Source: an uncultured bacterium (GTDB lineage Bacteria; Bacteroidota; Bacteroidia; Chitinophagales; Chitinophagaceae). Taken from it: 55,734 bases of DNA. How positions within the stretch are numbered: position 1 is the first letter of the stretch; each line of letters opens with the position of its first letter. Shown here piece after piece: positions 1 through 9,270 of the stretch. Below the pieces are notes generated by a model. It ran no database searches. It saw only the letters and a list, made by a program, of their open reading frames with translations, and had not been told where the DNA came from. The translations under genes and the position numbers were made by a program. The stretch is taken from contig CAJBBV010000187.1 of the NCBI GenBank assembly GCA_903951405.1, forward strand, positions 1-55,734, given 5' to 3'.

Positions 1-47
1 CTATTTTCGCATTTATAAATACATTATTAACAAAAAACTTGCTTACA

Positions 48-1424
48 ATGAATTCAAAAGTATTTAGAGATCGATTACCGTTCTTCGTTCTAGCACTTGT
101 TTCAATTGCTGCTATTTTTGTTCCTGTTTTACCAAACTTTGAGGACAAAGATGGTGTGTACAACGGAGCAGACATTACCTGGGTATTAATCGCTACTGCC
201 CTAGTATTTCTAATGACACCTGGGTTAGCCTTCTTCTATGGTGGCATGGTTCATCGTAAAAATGTAATTTCTACGATGATTAAAAGCACCGTAGCAGCAG
301 GAGTTGTAACGGTTATTTGGGTAGCATTTGGATACAGCCTATGCTTCGGTGATACATTGGGTGGATTTGTAGGTGACCCGATGACACACTTTTTCTTTAA
401 AGACGTAAACAATACTGCCCCTTGGAGTCTTGCCCCTACCATACCAAAAACACTATTCTCCCTTTTCCAATTGATGTTTGCTATCATCACACCAGGCCTA
501 GTAGTTGGTGCATTGGCGGAGAGGGTTAAGTTCACCTCATATATTCTTTTCATTATCTTATTTAGCATATTCGTATATGCTCCCCTAGCGCATTGGAGCT
601 GGCATCCAGAGGGATTCTTGTTTAAAATGGGTGCATTGGATTTCGCTGGTGGTACGGTTGTACATATTTCAGCTGGTTGCGCTGCACTTGCTGGTGCGCT
701 TGTCCTTAAACGTAGGAAAGTACATATGGATCGTACTGAAATTCCTCCTGCTAACGTACCATACGTTTTAATTGGTACTGGATTACTATGGTTCGGTTGG
801 TTTGGATTCAATGCAGGCTCTGCATTAGGCGCAAACGGACTCGCTGTTTCTGCATTCGCAACAACAAATACTGCTGCTGCAGCCGCTGGACTTTCTTGGA
901 TGTTTTTTGATGTATTGAAAGGCAAAAAACCATCTGTCATGGGATTTTGTATCGGTGCAGTGGTTGGTCTTGTGGCCATCACACCAGGAGCTGGTTTCGT
1001 AGGCATACCGCAAAGTATTTTTATTGGAGTAATTGCTGCAATCATTTCGAACATTGCAGTGTACTACAAACAAAAATCTACTCTTGACGACGCATTGGAT
1101 GTATTCCCTTGCCATGGTATTGGTGGCATGGTTGGTATGGTTCTAACAGGAATTTTTGCTACCAAAGCTGTAAATAGCGCAGGAAATGATGGCTTATTTT
1201 ATGGCAATGCCTCATTCTTCTTCACTCAGCTTAAAGCTACAGCCATAGCTGTTGTTTACTCTTTTGTTGTATCCTTCTTGATTTTCAAACTCATTAACCT
1301 AATTCAACCACTAAGAGTTAGTGTAGAAGAAGAAGAAATGGGATTGGATGAATCTCAACATGATGAGAAATATACACAAGGAACATTACTTATGAAAAAT
1401 CATGAAGTTGAAATCGAAGACTAA
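48..1424 (+). CDS. amt: Ammonium transporter (Amt family)
   Basis: Translation has Amt hallmarks (TPGLAFFYGGMVHRKNVISTM, DFAGGTVVHISAG, GLLWFGWFGFNAGS, HGIGGMVGMVLTGIFA). ORF track starts at a TTG at 39; the in-frame ATG at 48 is the likelier start. Confidence 0.96.
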   Translation: MNSKVFRDRLPFFVLALVSIAAIFVPVLPNFEDKDGVYNGADITWVLIATALVFLMTPGLAFFYGGMVHRKNVISTMIKSTVAAGVVTVIWVAFGYSLCFGDTLGGFVGDPMTHFFFKDVNNTAPWSLAPTIPKTLFSLFQLMFAIITPGLVVGALAERVKFTSYILFIILFSIFVYAPLAHWSWHPEGFLFKMGALDFAGGTVVHISAGCAALAGALVLKRRKVHMDRTEIPPANVPYVLIGTGLLWFGWFGFNAGSALGANGLAVSAFATTNTAAAAAGLSWMFFDVLKGKKPSVMGFCIGAVVGLVAITPGAGFVGIPQSIFIGVIAAIISNIAVYYKQKSTLDDALDVFPCHGIGGMVGMVLTGIFATKAVNSAGNDGLFYGNASFFFTQLKATAIAVVYSFVVSFLIFKLINLIQPLRVSVEEEEMGLDESQHDEKYTQGTLLMKNHEVEIED

Positions 1425-1430
1425 ATAAAA

Positions 1431-1486
1431 GGGTACAGCGCGAGGTAAAGTTGTACAAGAACGTTTACCTATGCCATACCCCATTT
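1431..1486 (+). terminator. Possible partial terminator/hairpin between amt and porin
   Basis: Nested inverted repeat GGGTA-(N7)-AGGTAAA-(N14)-TTTACCT-(N6)-TACCC followed by cATTTTT. Confidence 0.4.
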
Positions 1487-1507
1487 TTAAAACTAAAAAC
1501 TTAAACA

Positions 1508-2581
1508 ATGTTACGAAAACTTTACGTAATTGGGATTTTCATGCTCTCATTAATCAATGTAGAAGCACAAGACAGTACAGCAGCAGCTCCTGAAAAAAAA
1601 TCAAATTTCACTTTCTCCGGTTATATAGACGGTTATTTTAGGTCTGATTTTAGCAAAAACCTATCAAACAATAGAACCAGCTTCACCAATTCAACTGGCA
1701 AGTTGGCTCTTGGCATGGCATCTGTAAGAGTTGATTATGCAGTAAAGAAATTCTCTGCAACGTTAGATCTCGGGGTTGGAAAAAGGGCTAAAGAATTTGC
1801 ATACAACGATAAAGGTATTCTTTCAAACATAAAACAACTCTATGTTTCCTATGCCCCTGCAGATTGGATTAAATTCACAGGAGGCACATGGGGAACACAT
1901 GTTGGGTATGAAATAGTGGATCCAATGGCAAATAGAAACTACAGCATGTCCTATCTGTTCTCTTGGGGTCCGTTTCTTCACACAGGAGTAAAAACTGAAT
2001 TAACGTTTGGCAAGTCTGGTTTTATGTTAGGTGTTGCAAATCCAACAGATTACAGAGATGTACCGTCGGACAATAAAAAAGCGTTGCTATTCCAATATTC
2101 CTATGCATTTTCTGACAATGTCAAATTGTTCCTAAACTACGTAGGCGGACAACGACCAACAGACTCTGCAAAAGTGAATCAATTTGATGTGGTGTTTACT
2201 GCTAAGCTAAGCGACAAAGTGAATGTAGCCTATAACGGAACTCTCAATAATTCAAAAACTCAAACAGCTGAAATGTATGCAGACGCCAAAGCATGGGGTG
2301 GTTCAGCTTTCTACATTAACTATGACCCATTTGAAAAATTTGGAATTACATTAAGATCTGAAATATTCAATGATAAGAATCAATTAGCCGCATTAGGTTC
2401 TGCTGCCTATGGATCCAGTATTTTCGCGAACACCATTTCTGGAAATATTCGTCTTGGATCATTCACCATCATACCTGAACTTAGATTGGAATCTGCTAAT
2501 AAAAATATATTCTACACAAAAGACGGAAGTGAGAAGGGCAGTGCGTCTAATTTCCTTTTAGCAGCTTATTATAAATTCTAA
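1508..2581 (+). CDS. Outer-membrane beta-barrel porin (OmpL-like/bbp2-type)
   Basis: Signal peptide, repeated amphipathic beta strands, C-terminal aromatic (AAYYKF), motifs such as FSGYIDGYFRSDF and FSWGPFLHTGVK. Confidence 0.8.
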   Translation: MLRKLYVIGIFMLSLINVEAQDSTAAAPEKKSNFTFSGYIDGYFRSDFSKNLSNNRTSFTNSTGKLALGMASVRVDYAVKKFSATLDLGVGKRAKEFAYNDKGILSNIKQLYVSYAPADWIKFTGGTWGTHVGYEIVDPMANRNYSMSYLFSWGPFLHTGVKTELTFGKSGFMLGVANPTDYRDVPSDNKKALLFQYSYAFSDNVKLFLNYVGGQRPTDSAKVNQFDVVFTAKLSDKVNVAYNGTLNNSKTQTAEMYADAKAWGGSAFYINYDPFEKFGITLRSEIFNDKNQLAALGSAAYGSSIFANTISGNIRLGSFTIIPELRLESANKNIFYTKDGSEKGSASNFLLAAYYKF

Positions 2582-2607
2582 GTATTTATAGTTTGAACCG
2601 TGCTTAT

Positions 2608-2644
2608 AAAAAAAGAGAGGGACATATATCCCTCTCTTTTTTTT
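2608..2644. terminator. Bidirectional intrinsic terminator between convergent porin and der
   Basis: AAAAAAAGAGAGGGAcatataTCCCTCTCTTTTTTTT inverted repeat with A/T flanks. Confidence 0.85.
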
Positions 2645-3950
2645 ATTTCTTTCTAAAAAATATTCGTACGGGAACTCCCTTGAAATTGAATTTTTCACGG
2701 AGCTTATTCTCTAAGTAATTTTTATAAGGAGTTTTAATATCGTCTGGATGGTTAGCAAAAAAAGCAAAACTAGGTACTACAGTAGGGATTTGAGTAACAA
2801 ATTTGATCTTAATTGCATTTCCCCTAACAACAGGAGGATGGTGTGCTTCGATAACTTTAAGCATTTCATCATTCAATGCTGAGGTAGGCACTTTTCTTTT
2901 TCGATTATCAAAAACCTCAAGTCCAACTTCAATAACCTTGAAAATTCTAGTCTTCTCAGTAGCTGAAATGAATAAAACAGGTAAATCAGTAAATGGAGCT
3001 AAGCGTGTTTTCATTTCCTTTTCATAATCCCTAGACGTATTTGTAACCTTGTCTACTAAGTCCCACTTATTTACAATGAATACAATACCCTTTCCTTTTT
3101 TTATAGCGAGCGAAAAAATATTTAAATCTTGTTGCGTGATTCCATTTTCTGCATCAATCATCATTAAACAAACGTCAGCTTCATCCATGGCTTTTATTGC
3201 CCGAATAACAGAATAGAATTCTATATCCTCATGCACTTTATTTTTTCTCCGAATACCAGCCGTATCAATCAACACAAATTCCTTTTGAAACAACTTGTAA
3301 TGAGTATGAATCGTATCTCTTGTAGTCCCTGCTATAGCGCTCACAATTGTTCGTTCTGTACCAACCAGGGCATTAAGCAGAGATGATTTACCCACATTAG
3401 GCTGACCAATGATTGCAAATTTAGGAAGCTCTGTAGACAAAGGTTCGAGTTCAACATCAATAAGGAGTGCCACTTCATCTAACAAATCACCAGTTCCACT
3501 ACCTGAAATTGAAGATAGGAAATAGGTGTTTTTGAAACCCAGTCCATAAAATTCTGTAGCCGATAACATTCGTTCATTATTATCCACTTTATTCACAACC
3601 AGAAAAACTGGTTTTTTTGATTTGCGGAGTAGCTTTGCCATAGCCTCATCAAGATGTGTAATTCCTGTAGTGACATCACACATGAAAACAATGGCATTGG
3701 CTTCTTCTACCGCGATCACTACTTGCTTTCGAATTTCCCGTTCAAAAATATCATCGCTATCTGGCACAAAACCACCTGTGTCGATTACATTGAATGATTT
3801 ACCATTCCATTCACTAATACCATATTGCCTATCTCGTGTAACACCAGATGTATCTTCGACAATAGCCTTTCTTTCTTCTAATAGCCTATTAAAAAACGTA
3901 CTTTTCCCAACATTTGGTCGCCCTACTATTGCTAATGTAAACCCACTCAT
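2643..3950 (-). CDS. der: Ribosome biogenesis GTPase Der (EngA), two G domains
   Basis: Two P-loops (GRPNVGKSTFFNRL, GQPNVGKSSLLNAL), two NKxD motifs, C-terminal KH-like domain (VPVRIFFRKK). Confidence 0.97.
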   Translation of the reverse strand: MSGFTLAIVGRPNVGKSTFFNRLLEERKAIVEDTSGVTRDRQYGISEWNGKSFNVIDTGGFVPDSDDIFEREIRKQVVIAVEEANAIVFMCDVTTGITHLDEAMAKLLRKSKKPVFLVVNKVDNNERMLSATEFYGLGFKNTYFLSSISGSGTGDLLDEVALLIDVELEPLSTELPKFAIIGQPNVGKSSLLNALVGTERTIVSAIAGTTRDTIHTHYKLFQKEFVLIDTAGIRRKNKVHEDIEFYSVIRAIKAMDEADVCLMMIDAENGITQQDLNIFSLAIKKGKGIVFIVNKWDLVDKVTNTSRDYEKEMKTRLAPFTDLPVLFISATEKTRIFKVIEVGLEVFDNRKRKVPTSALNDEMLKVIEAHHPPVVRGNAIKIKFVTQIPTVVPSFAFFANHPDDIKTPYKNYLENKLREKFNFKGVPVRIFFRKK

Positions 3951-4041
3951 TTTATTCTATTATATTCTTTACGTATCAATATTGAAATTAACTCTTACTT
4001 ACTATATTTTTTATTCGAGACAAATTCATTCTATAGAAATC

Positions 4042-4917
4042 TTATTGGGCATACCCATATTCTTTGAGATATAAATCATTGTTTCGCCAATTTGCACGAA
4101 CCTTGATATACAACTGTAAGAATATTTTTCTTCCCAAAAATGACTCTAATGATATTCGCGATTCTGTTCCTAGTTTCTTTATCATTAATCCACCTTGCCC
4201 TAATAAAATCGCTTTCTGAGATTCTCGTTGAACGATTATATCTGCCGTAATTTTAATTAAGGTATTTTTTTCTTCAAAACCTTGTACCATTACGGTTGTT
4301 TGGTATGGAATTTCTTGATCAAATAAATCAAATATTTTTTCTCGAATTAACTCACCTGCGAAAAACTTGGTGGGCATATCGGTAAGGTCTTCTTCGCCAA
4401 AAAAAGGATCTCCCTCTGGCAAGTAGGATACTATTAACTTAACTAGCTCATCGGTGTTAATCTTTTTTGAAGCAGAAACGACTATTGCTTTTTTACAATA
4501 TGACTTTGCTGAAAAAAAGTCAACGGCCTCTTGGATTTTTGGAGGCTTCACCATATCACACTTATTTAACACCACTATACACGGAACATGTAATTTAAGG
4601 GGTGAAAATAATTCATCTAATAGGGTTAAATCATCCCTAAGGTCTGCGATTAGCAAACAAACATCAGCATCTTCCATGCTGGATTTCACAGCGCGCATCA
4701 TTTTCTCGTGCAGCTTATATTGAGGCTCTATAATTCCAGGGGTATCAGAAAAAACGATTTGATAATCAGGTCCATTCAAAAAAGCGCGTATACGATGTCG
4801 AGTCGTCTGCACCTTGGAAGAGACAATAGCAAGCTTCTCTCCTACCAATGCGTTAAGTAGGGTACTTTTCCCTGCATTAGGCTTACCTAAAATATTTACG
4901 AAACCAGACCTCATCAT
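4042..4917 (-). CDS. era: GTPase Era
   Basis: GKPNAGKSTLLNALVGEKLAIVSSKVQTTRHRIRA, DTPG, NKCD, C-terminal KH domain. ATG at 4917 preferred over the longer ORF start at 4935. Confidence 0.96.
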   Translation of the reverse strand: MMRSGFVNILGKPNAGKSTLLNALVGEKLAIVSSKVQTTRHRIRAFLNGPDYQIVFSDTPGIIEPQYKLHEKMMRAVKSSMEDADVCLLIADLRDDLTLLDELFSPLKLHVPCIVVLNKCDMVKPPKIQEAVDFFSAKSYCKKAIVVSASKKINTDELVKLIVSYLPEGDPFFGEEDLTDMPTKFFAGELIREKIFDLFDQEIPYQTTVMVQGFEEKNTLIKITADIIVQRESQKAILLGQGGLMIKKLGTESRISLESFLGRKIFLQLYIKVRANWRNNDLYLKEYGYAQ

Positions 4918-4923
4918 TAGCTG

Positions 4924-4931
4924 CAAAGGTA
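4924..4931 (-). promoter_or_regulatory. Candidate Bacteroidota -7 element for era
   Basis: TACCTTTG on the minus strand matches TAnnTTTG, 7 nt upstream of the preferred ATG. Confidence 0.45.
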
Positions 4932-4948
4932 ACACAGTAATAATTGTT

Positions 4949-4979
4949 TTGCCTATAATTGATTTTAAGCGTAGATTTG
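4949..4979 (+). promoter_or_regulatory. Candidate promoter for tRNA-fMet (TTG-N20-TAGATTTG)
   Basis: Matches the Bacteroidota -33 TTG / -7 TAnnTTTG consensus, directly upstream of the tRNA. Confidence 0.65.
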
Positions 4980-4982
4980 CAC

Positions 4983-5054
<72 letters not shown>

Positions 5055-5077
5055 CACAAATTTGCCTCAAAGGCATA

Positions 5078-5122
5078 AAAAAGGCACAAAAAGAGATATT
5101 TCTCCTATTTGTGCCTTTTTTT
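5078..5122. terminator. Bidirectional terminator between tRNA and DUF2807 gene
   Basis: AAAAAGGCACAAA...TTTGTGCCTTTTTTT inverted repeat. Confidence 0.8.
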
Positions 5123-5142
5123 ATGTGTTTGACTGAGCGGTT

Positions 5143-5859
5143 TTAGTGGCGGGAAATATTGCTTGCCCCGGAGGATGAGCGTTCCACCTTTTCAGGATTA
5201 CCACGATATTCTATATCACTTGCCCCTGAGGCGGTTGCTCTAATTGATTTTCGAATCGTTACTTGAATTTTTGAAGCACCTGAAGCCGAAAGAATGGCAT
5301 CATCGGCAACCAATGAAAAGCTATTAAAATCACTTGCCCCTGATGTCTTTAGTGTTATTGTATGCACATCACCGTCCATTTTAATGTCTGAAGCACCACT
5401 TTGAGTGATGTGTAATGAACTGGCTTCTATAGATCCACGAAAATCTGATGCGCCACTCAGCGTTAATTGTAAATTTTCTGCGTGCATTTTTCCAACTACA
5501 TTAAAATCAGAGGCTCCAGAAGCATTTATATGCTTTAAAGCAGGAGCAGAAATATAGACTTTAATATAGCGATCACTTGAGCCTATATCCCAAAACGATT
5601 TTCCCCGAAGTGAAATCGTTAATACACCATCCACTACGGAAGTTTGTACCCGATCATCAATGGTTTTATTGGACGAGCTCAGTGCTAACTTATAATCAGT
5701 TGATTGTGAAAAAAAGACTTTGAATGGTCCACTTATGCTTAATGAGTTAAACTTCCTAATAGTACGTTCAACGACGTGGTTATCGTGGACGATAATTTGC
5801 TTTTGACTAAATGAGGCAAGACTAGTTATTGAAATGAATAGAAATAGCAATGATTTCAT
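5143..5859 (-). CDS. DUF2807 (putative auto-transporter adhesin, head GIN domain) protein with GASD repeats
   Basis: Signal peptide MKSLLFLFISITSLASFSQ, FKVFFSQSTDY, seven GASD/GASN-type repeats. In-frame ATG at 5859 replaces the ORF-track start at 5970. Confidence 0.85.
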   Translation of the reverse strand: MKSLLFLFISITSLASFSQKQIIVHDNHVVERTIRKFNSLSISGPFKVFFSQSTDYKLALSSSNKTIDDRVQTSVVDGVLTISLRGKSFWDIGSSDRYIKVYISAPALKHINASGASDFNVVGKMHAENLQLTLSGASDFRGSIEASSLHITQSGASDIKMDGDVHTITLKTSGASDFNSFSLVADDAILSASGASKIQVTIRKSIRATASGASDIEYRGNPEKVERSSSGASNISRH

Positions 5860-5869
5860 GATGTATAGT

Positions 5870-6565
5870 TTATTGAATTCTTTTAATTTTTCCAGACCCT
5901 GCTGAAGAAGATGAAATTGATTTTGGGGTTCCCTTGTATGTAAAATTTCCAGATCCACTAATCGATACATCTAAAGAATGAATAACGGTAATCTGTGAGT
6001 TACCGGATCCACTTTTTGAAAAATGACAATCATCTACAACTAAATCAAAACATTGAATATTACCAGAACCACTAGAGCGAACATTTGCCTTTTCTACATT
6101 TCCGGTTAGCCGAATATTTGAAGAGCCGGCACTTTCGATGGTAAGTTTTCCAACATTGATTTTACCGGAAACATTACCAGAACCAGAAACATTAAATTCT
6201 AATATATCCGATTTTAATATCCCGTCTATACTAATATTACCTGATCCGGCTGTTGAAATACCTTCTAAGAAAGGTGCATGTACAATAACTTGATAACGAC
6301 CAGTTAATGTATTCCACTCGCCGGAAAGCACACTTTTACCTTTCTTATGGTAGATGAAGAGCTGGCCGCCTTTAACGTCTGTTATGATATCTTGAGGGTC
6401 TTTTCCTAGAATTTCTACCGAATAGGATGATGAAGCAGAAAATACGAAATTAATACCCCCTTTAATGTCAACTTGTTGGAATGGCTCAAGTGAACGCTCA
6501 ATTTTTCCCTGCGCAGTTAAGAACAATGAAGCTGATATAAATGCTATAATAAAAAATATACGCAT
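5870..6565 (-). CDS. DUF2807 (head GIN domain) protein with GSGN repeats
   Basis: Signal peptide MRIFFIIAFISASLFLTAQG, INFVFSASSSYSVEI, seven GSGN-type repeats. Confidence 0.85.
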   Translation of the reverse strand: MRIFFIIAFISASLFLTAQGKIERSLEPFQQVDIKGGINFVFSASSSYSVEILGKDPQDIITDVKGGQLFIYHKKGKSVLSGEWNTLTGRYQVIVHAPFLEGISTAGSGNISIDGILKSDILEFNVSGSGNVSGKINVGKLTIESAGSSNIRLTGNVEKANVRSSGSGNIQCFDLVVDDCHFSKSGSGNSQITVIHSLDVSISGSGNFTYKGTPKSISSSSAGSGKIKRIQ

Positions 6566-6652
6566 GGTGAATCTTTGTTTATATATACGCAGAGGTCTAT
6601 TGAAAGTTACAAAAATTAAAAGTCAATCAGTAACTATAATGAATTAATACTA

Positions 6653-6660
6653 TACTTTTG
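6653..6660 (+). promoter_or_regulatory. Candidate -7 element upstream of TPP riboswitch
   Basis: TACTTTTG matches TAnnTTTG, 4 nt upstream of the first predicted P1 base. No clear -33 TTG. Confidence 0.5.
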
Positions 6661-6663
6661 TAT

Positions 6664-6748
6664 CTGTTCCGGGGTGCTGAGGTAAAACCAACGCTGAGAT
6701 CAAACCCGTAGAACCTGATCAGGATAATGCCTGCGCAGGGAAGGACAG
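6664..6748 (+). promoter_or_regulatory. TPP (thiamine pyrophosphate) riboswitch aptamer / THI element
   Basis: Conserved core: GGGGTGCTGAGG...CGCTGAGATCAAACCCGTAGAACCTGATCAGGATAATGCCTGCGCAGGGAAGGA, with P1 CTGtTCC/GGACAG. Confidence 0.96.
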
Positions 6749-6820
6749 AGCCACTATACTCTCCTTTCCTGTTTTTGTAAACCAAACTGAAGCAATGACT
6801 TTAGGAAAACAAAAACAGTT

Positions 6821-9178
6821 ATGAAAAAGTTCATATTTATCACGTCCCTACTCTTTACTGCATGTAGTATTAAAAGTCAAATTACCATTAGCGTAATTGA
6901 TAGTCTTAGTCTGGAACCCATATATAGGGCCACCATTTCACTAAGAGATGGCAAAACAGACTATACGAATAGTTACGGTAAACTAACCATCAGCTTACGA
7001 GAAAATGAAAAGAGCACGCTCATGATTAGTGCAATAGGATATACTCCCAAAGTATTTACAACAGACACATTATATGATTATGTTGTATCACTTAGCCGAT
7101 CAAGAGTATTCATGCCTCCTATTGAGATAAATTCAGTTAGAGCTGGTAAAAATTATCCTTTCACACAATCTTTGATATCTAAAAAAGAGATTAGTCTCAA
7201 AAACTTAGGCCAAGATATCCCCATCTTACTAAATCAAATTCCAGGAGTAGTTGTCAACTCTGATGCAGGTAACGGAATAGGCTATACAGGAATAAGAATT
7301 AGGGGTACAGATGCTACACGTATAAACATAACGCTAAATGGAATTCCATACAATGACGCAGAATCGCAAGGGGTCTATTTTGTAAACTTACCAGATCTGA
7401 TTTCATCGACAAATAGCATTCAAGTACAACGCGGTGTTGGAACAAGTAGCAATGGTACAGGTTCGTTTGGAGGCACTATCAATTTATTAACTAATGAAGT
7501 CCAACCTCTACCCTATGGCACAATAAGCAAAAGCTATGGCTCATTTAACTCGAACAAGAACACGATTAAAGCTGGAACTGGGCTAATCAATAATCAGTAT
7601 ACATTCGATATGCGGCTTTCATCCATTACAAGTGATGGCTATATTGATCGAGCAAAAAGTGATTTAAAATCTTTCTACATATCTACTGCAAGCATAAAAG
7701 AGAAGTCATCCTTTAGGCTAAATATTTTTTCAGGAAAAGAAAAAACATACCAAGCTTGGTATGGCATTTCGGAAGATGAGCTAACAATGAATAGAAGGAA
7801 AAATACTGCAGGTACAGAAAAACTTGGAGCCCCATATGATAACGAAACAGATAATTATACACAAACACATTACCAAGCATTTTATAATAAAAAAATTAAT
7901 GCAAAATGGAATTTCAACAACGCTTCCTATGTAACTATAGGAAATGGATACTATGAACAGTATAAAGCAGATCAAGAATTTAATGACTATGCACTAGCAA
8001 ACCCCGTGATTGATGGAAATGAAATCTATTCAACTGATTTGATTAGACAATTATCGCTTTCGAATCAATTGATTGGAAATAATTTTTCATTTCAATTCAA
8101 AGATGAACATAAAGAAGTGATGTTTGGAGGTGGAATAAGCCGCTATAATGGGAGCCATGTCGGAAAGGTCATTTGGTCTAACATTGGAATCCCAAAGGAA
8201 CATTCTTGGTATACCTTAAAAGCAAATAAATACGAGAGTCATTTTTTCACAAAATGGCTACAAAAATTAGGGAAAACCACTAACCTATTTGGAGATATTC
8301 AAGTTAGAAATATTCAATATAATATAGGTGGATTCAAAGACAATCCAAGTCTAAATGTAGACAATTCATGGACCTTCATCAACCCAAAAATTGGAGTATC
8401 GAAAAAAGCAGGAAAGTATACTCTATATGCTTCTTATGCGATAGCAAATAAAGAACCTAATCGAGATGATTTTGAATCAGGTTTAACACAACAACCAAAA
8501 TCTGAAAAATTGGGCGATTATGAAATCGGGATTGAACGAGTTAGTGGGAATAATAAACTTTCAATTACTACCTACTTCATGAATTATAAAGATCAACTTA
8601 TACTAACAGGAAAAATAAATGATGTTGGTGCATATACACGATCTAATGTTTCGAAAAGCTACAGAGCAGGAATTGAATTAGAAGGAAATCTTACTATTTA
8701 TAAATGGCTAAGAATTGAAAATAATTTAGCGGTTAGCCAAAACAAGATCAAGGATTACACAGAATATTATGATGACTATGATGCAGGTGGGCAAAAATTG
8801 AATTTTTATAGACAACCTGACATTTCTTTTTCCCCTTCTTTGATAGGCTATTCGATGATAAAAGTTGATTTAACCAAATCAATTCACCTGAACCTAACAT
8901 CCAAATATGTGAGCAGGCAATACCTTGATAACACAAGCAGAAAAGACAGAAGTCTTAACCCGTATTTTGTTCAGGACATACAGCTAAATCATCAATTGAA
9001 CATTAAGAATACTAAGTCAATTGACCTTTCAATACAACTGAATAATATCTGGAATACCCTATATGAAGCCAATGGCTATACCTATAGCTATCTGTATGAG
9101 GGAAAAATAAGTAAGAATAATTATTATTACCCAATGGCAGGAACAAATTTAATGGCTGGTATCACCATAAATTTCTAA
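6821..9178 (+). CDS. TonB-dependent outer-membrane receptor, probably thiamine or thiamine-precursor uptake
   Basis: Carboxypeptidase-regulatory-like N-terminus, plug domain (ILLNQIPGVVVNSDAGNGIGYTGIRIRGTDATRINITLNGIPYNDAESQGVY), C-terminal beta barrel ending GITINF; located under the TPP riboswitch. Confidence 0.92.
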   Translation: MKKFIFITSLLFTACSIKSQITISVIDSLSLEPIYRATISLRDGKTDYTNSYGKLTISLRENEKSTLMISAIGYTPKVFTTDTLYDYVVSLSRSRVFMPPIEINSVRAGKNYPFTQSLISKKEISLKNLGQDIPILLNQIPGVVVNSDAGNGIGYTGIRIRGTDATRINITLNGIPYNDAESQGVYFVNLPDLISSTNSIQVQRGVGTSSNGTGSFGGTINLLTNEVQPLPYGTISKSYGSFNSNKNTIKAGTGLINNQYTFDMRLSSITSDGYIDRAKSDLKSFYISTASIKEKSSFRLNIFSGKEKTYQAWYGISEDELTMNRRKNTAGTEKLGAPYDNETDNYTQTHYQAFYNKKINAKWNFNNASYVTIGNGYYEQYKADQEFNDYALANPVIDGNEIYSTDLIRQLSLSNQLIGNNFSFQFKDEHKEVMFGGGISRYNGSHVGKVIWSNIGIPKEHSWYTLKANKYESHFFTKWLQKLGKTTNLFGDIQVRNIQYNIGGFKDNPSLNVDNSWTFINPKIGVSKKAGKYTLYASYAIANKEPNRDDFESGLTQQPKSEKLGDYEIGIERVSGNNKLSITTYFMNYKDQLILTGKINDVGAYTRSNVSKSYRAGIELEGNLTIYKWLRIENNLAVSQNKIKDYTEYYDDYDAGGQKLNFYRQPDISFSPSLIGYSMIKVDLTKSIHLNLTSKYVSRQYLDNTSRKDRSLNPYFVQDIQLNHQLNIKNTKSIDLSIQLNNIWNTLYEANGYTYSYLYEGKISKNNYYYPMAGTNLMAGITINF

Positions 9179-9270
9179 CGAAATCAATAACGTAAACTGG
9201 GTCACTAGATGATATGAATCATTTTTGAATGAGCAGATAAATTCTAGATTACATGATCAAATAGATAATC

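Noticed and set aside
251-1115. Antisense ORFs (267 aa and 96 aa) inside amt
   Set aside because: Low-complexity shadow ORFs opposite a well-conserved Amt coding region; no recognisable domain or start context.
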